This document shows, piece by piece, positions 60,501-64,000 of a stretch of 64,000 bases of DNA. The stretch lies in assembly GCA_964017235.1 (NCBI GenBank), contig OZ024936.1, positions 9,958,496 through 10,022,495 on the forward strand, given 5' to 3'. Positions within the stretch are counted from its first letter, which is position 1, and each line of letters opens with the position of its first letter. This DNA is from Sabellastarte sp. h YS-2021 (taxonomy: Eukaryota > Annelida > Polychaeta > Sabellida > Sabellidae). A program made the translations under genes and the position numbers. The notes beneath the pieces are model-generated. The model worked only from the letters and a program-made list of their open reading frames with translations, did no database searches and was not told the origin of the DNA.

Positions 60501-63500
60501 TGTCTTTAGAATCAGAATTGTAACCGAATCCTGGGTGTCCAAGAGTGGTGATGGCTAAGCATCTATGTGAGAGATGGGGTTTCCTGGGCATCCGAGTGGT
60601 GATTTCGTTCTTGTAGATCCAAGTTGTAACTTGATCTTTGGCATTGATTTGAGCATTTGATGTTTCATTGGCATCAATGTGACTGGTGACTCAATCCTCA
60701 GTGTCAATCTGTTGATTGAATGCTTTAGCATCTGAGGAATGGTGGTCTCCTTGATCTGAGTGGTGACTGAATTCATTGCAACTATGTAAATAGTGACTCC
60801 TTGGAAGTCATCTGAGTGATAGATGTTTCTTTATGAAGTACCTGAGTGATAGCCTGTGCTTGGTATCCATCCGAGTGTTGGTTGGGTCCTTTTAATCTAT
60901 CTCAGCAATGGCAGTTTTCTTTTACATCCATCTGAATGATTGCTGTCTGTGAACCACCTGGCGGATTTCTTGCACTTGGCATCCATCTGAGCGATTGCTG
61001 TGTTAATGGCATCTATTTGAGTGGTGCATGAGACTTGGGGTCCGTCTGAGTGGTTCCAGAACTTTGCATCCATGTCAGAGCTGGATTTTGCCTTGGCTTT
61101 TATGTGTTTGATCCATCTGCGTCACTGACTGTCTTTGTTGTCCATTTGAATGATGGCTACTTCCTGGAGAAATGACCCAAGTGATTGCTCTTACCTTGAC
61201 AAGAATCTCGGTGCTGGCAGTTTCCTTGGCATTCATCTGAGTGATGAGTGTTTCCTTGTCACCCAACTGATTGATTGCATGTCTTTGTCAACCATTTGCA
61301 CGATTGTTGTGTAATTGGCATCTATTTGAGTGGTGACAGTCCTTGGTATGCATCTGAGTGGCGGCAGACCTTTGCATCCATGTGACTACTAAATTTTATC
61401 CTGGCTTCTGACTGCTAGATGAATGCCAAGGAAACTACCAACACCATTGGGGTGATAACATTTTCCTTGATAGCCAACTGAGTAGTGACTAAATCTTGGC
61501 AACCATGAGTGGGGACTCTCCTTGGGATCCATCTGAGTAATGGATGTTTCTTTGATATATGAGTGATGGTGTGCTTCGCATCCCCCAGAGTTTTGACTGA
61601 ATCCTTGAGGTCCATAAGAATGGTCATTAGATTCTTAGTATCCATCTGAGAGATTGCTGTGTCCTAAGCGTCCATGAGTGGTGGCTGTTACCTTGGCATT
61701 AAAATGAGCAGTGGTTGTGTCATTTGCAACCACCTGAGTGCTTCCTGTGTCATTGATATCTGAGGGAAGTGTTTGTCTTTAGAATCAGAATTGTAACCGA
61801 ATCCTGGGTGACCAAGAGTGGTGATGGCTAAGCATCTATGTGAGAGATGGGGTTTCCTGGGCATCCGAGTGGTGATTTCGTTCTTGTAGATCCAAGTTGT
61901 AACTTGATCTTTGGCATTGATTTGAGCATTTGATGTTTCATTGGCATCAATGTGACTGGTGACTCAATCCTCAGTGTCACTCTGTTGATTGAATGCTTTA
62001 GCATCTGAGGAATGGTGGTCTCCTTGATCTGAGTGGTGACTGAATTCATTGCAACTATGTAAATAATGACTCCTTGGAAGTCATCTGAGTGATAGATGTT
62101 TCTTTATGAAGTACCCGAGTGATAGCCTGTGCTTGGTATCCATCCGAGTGTTGGTTGGGTCCTTTTAATCTATCTCAGCAATGGCAGTTTTCTTTTACAT
62201 CCATCTGAATGATTGCTGTCTGTGAACCACCTGGCGGATTTCTTGCACTTGGCATCCATCTGAGCGATTGCTGTGTTAATGGCATCTATTTGAGTGGTGC
62301 ATGAGACTTGGGGTCCGTCTGAGTGGTTCCAGAACTTTGCATCCATGTCAGAGCTGGATTTTGCCTTGGCTTGTATGTGTTTGATCCATCTGCGTCACTG
62401 TCTTTGTTGTCCATTTGAATGATGGCTACTTCCTGGAGAAATGACCCAAGTGATTGCTCTTACCTTGACAAGAATCTCGGTGCTGGCAGTTTCCTTGGCA
62501 TTCATCTGAGTGATGAGTGTTTCCTTGTCACCCAACTGATTGATTGCATGTCTTTGTCAACCATTTGCACGATTGTTGTGTAATTGGCATCTATTTGAGT
62601 GGTGACAGTCCTTGGTATGCATCTGAGTGGCGGCAGACCTTTGCATCCATGTGACTACTAAATTTTATCCTGGCTTCTGACTGCTAGATGAATGCCAAGG
62701 AAACTACCAACACCATTGGGGTGATAACATTTTCCTTGATAGCCAACTGAGTAGTGACTAAATCTTGGCAACCATGAGTGGTGACTCTCCTTGGGATCCA
62801 TCTGAGTAATGGATGTTTCTTTGATATATGAGTGATGGTGTGCTTCGCATCCCCCAGAGTTTTGACTGAATCCTTGAGGTCCATAAGAATGGTCATTAGA
62901 TTCTTAGTATCCATCTGAGAGATTGCTGTGTCCTGAGCGTCCATGAGTGGTGGCTGTTACCTTGGCATTAAAATGAGCAGTGGTTGTGTCATTTCCAACC
63001 ACCTGAGTGCTTCCTGTGTCATTGATATCTGAGGGAAGTGTTTGTCTTTAGAATCAGAATTGTAACCGAATCCTGGGTGTCCAAGAGTGGTGATGGCTAA
63101 GCATCTATGTGAGAGATGGGGTTTCCTGGGCATCCGAGTGGTGATTTCGTTCTTGTAGATCCAAGTTGTAACTTGATCTTTGGCATTGATTTGAGCATTT
63201 GATGTTTCATTGGCATCAATGTGACTGGTGACTCAATCCTCAGTGTCACTCTGTTGATTGAATGCTTTAGCATCTGAGGAATGGTGGTCTCCTTGATCTG
63301 AGTGGTGACTGAATTCATTGCAACTATGTAAATAGTGACTCCTTGGAAGTCATCTGAGTGATAGATGTTTCTTTATGAAGTACCCGAGTGATAGCCTGTG
63401 CTTGGTATCCATCCGAGTGTTGGTTGGGTCCTTTTAATCTATCTCAGCAATGGCAGTTTTCTTTTACATCCATCTGAATGATTGCTGTCTGTGAACCACC

Positions 63501-63956
63501 TGGCGGATTTCTTGCACTTGGCATCCATCTGAGCGATTGCTGTGTTAATGGCATCTATTTGAGTGGTGCATGAGACTTGGGGTCCGTCTGAGTGGTTCCA
63601 GAACTTTGCATCCATGTCAGAGCTGGATTTTGCCTTGGCTTTTATGTGTTTGATCCATCTGCGTCACTGACTGTCTTTGTTGTCCATTTGAATGATGGCT
63701 ACTTCCTGGAGAAATGACCCAAGTGATTGCTCTTACCTTGACAAGAATCTCGGTGCTGGCAGTTTCCTTGGCATTCATCTGAGTGATGAGTGTTTCCTTG
63801 TCACCCAACTGATTGATTGCATGTCTTTGTCAACCATTTGCACGATTGTTGTGTAATTGGCATCTATTTGAGTGGTGACAGTCCTTGGTATGCATCTGAG
63901 TGGCGGCAGACCTTTGCATCCATGTGACTACTAAATTTTATCCTGGCTTCTGACTG
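57598..63956 (+). repeat. Array 2 units 31-35: shortened copy of the preceding block
   Basis: Anchors lie at 57598, 58871, 60144, 61415 and 62684. The first five markers of the preceding block recur at +7638 bp (58298, 58509, 59207, 59436, 59661). The last three recur at +6363 bp (61513, 61811, 62373). One unit is thus missing between 59661 and 61513. Unit 33 has lost GA at about 60379, which breaks its frame, and unit 34 has lost four bases at about 62398 (CACTGTCTTTG). Confidence 0.9.
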
Positions 63957-64000
63957 CTAGATGAATGCCAAGGAAACTACCAACACCATTGGGGTGATAA
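63957..64000 (+). repeat. Array 2 unit 36, cut by the window edge
   Basis: The anchor CTAGATGAATGCC recurs at 63957, 1273 bp after the previous one, so the array continues beyond the window. Confidence 0.95.

Larger units (their letters stand above)
18190..64000 (+). repeat. Satellite array 2: 30-bp monomers in a 1273-bp higher-order repeat
   Basis: The same 30-bp monomer family and orientation as array 1, arranged in a different HOR. The anchor CTAGATGAATGCCAAGG occurs at 19203, 20457, 21731, 23228 and 24500. From 24500 it recurs every 1273 bp through 60144 (28 intervals without net length change), then at 61415, 62684 and 63957. That makes 35 complete units and a 36th cut by the window edge. 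By eye, core units differ at only a handful of positions. Recurrent open frames of 63, 73 and 86 codons on the - strand are copies of the same repeat phases; they lack any continuation and carry amino-acid-changing variants, so they are not called as genes. Confidence 0.97.

Noticed and set aside
19203-63808. Recurrent 63-, 73-, 82-, 86- and 87-codon - strand frames in array 2
   Set aside because: They are repeat-phase artefacts repeated every 1273 bp. Variants among copies change amino acids or stops without constraint, and no domain, signal or splice pattern is present.
1-64000. CRISPR array
   Set aside because: Repeats are contiguous degenerate monomers without unique spacers and there are no cas genes; the surroundings are eukaryotic.
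1-64000. Telomere repeat, ribosomal RNA, tRNA or histone gene cluster
   Set aside because: No TTAGGG-type runs, no rRNA-like conserved core and no complete cloverleaf were seen on either strand.

Overview
The window is almost entirely repetitive eukaryotic DNA. No protein-coding gene, tRNA gene or rRNA gene can be supported. It holds two long satellite-like tandem arrays built from one 30-bp monomer family in the same orientation, separated by about 5.5 kb of A+T-rich DNA with its own tandem repeat. The host is probably an animal. A short SINE-tail-like remnant in the spacer resembles one I associate with molluscan genomes, but that is a memory-based, low-confidence hint and the species cannot be fixed.

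Layout. (1) Positions 1-12664: array 1, nine higher-order repeat (HOR) units with a usual period of 1437-1444 bp. One unit is short (1153 bp), one is long (1694 bp), and the array is cut by the left window edge. (2) About 12665-18189: the spacer. Its left part (about 13010-16390) is a tandem repeat of 603-649 bp with six recognisable units. The right part is single-copy by eye and contains a 120-nt imperfect hairpin at 17513-17632. (3) About 18190-64000: array 2. It has a decayed edge, four units of variable length (1254, 1274, 1497, 1272 bp), then 28 successive intervals of exactly 1273 bp from 24500 to 60144. Three more intervals follow (1271, 1269, 1273 bp) and the array runs out of the right window edge.

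The consensus monomer on the + strand starts TTGGCATCCATC, continues TGAGTGATGG and ends CTGTGTCC. It is 30 bp (ten codons) and one phase on each strand lacks stop codons. This explains the swarm of short open frames: the - strand reads as degenerate M-D-A-K-D-T-A-I-T-Q decapeptides and the + strand as G-I-H-L-S-D-G-C-V-L. Many of these frames begin at non-ATG codons and all are broken by frame-changing indels, so none is annotated as a CDS.

How the parts relate. Both arrays share an ordered series of variant monomers (for example 430-619 and 21213-21408), so they descend from a common multi-monomer block of roughly 290 bp. They were later amplified into different HORs. Within array 2, diagnostic single-base variants recur at exact multiples of 1273 bp: 2-unit (2546 bp), 3-unit (3819 bp), 5-unit (6365 bp) and 6-unit (7638 bp) spacings. 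This is a fossil record of unequal exchange among blocks of units. These arrays and their history are the main interest of the window; no new enzymatic or defence system was found.
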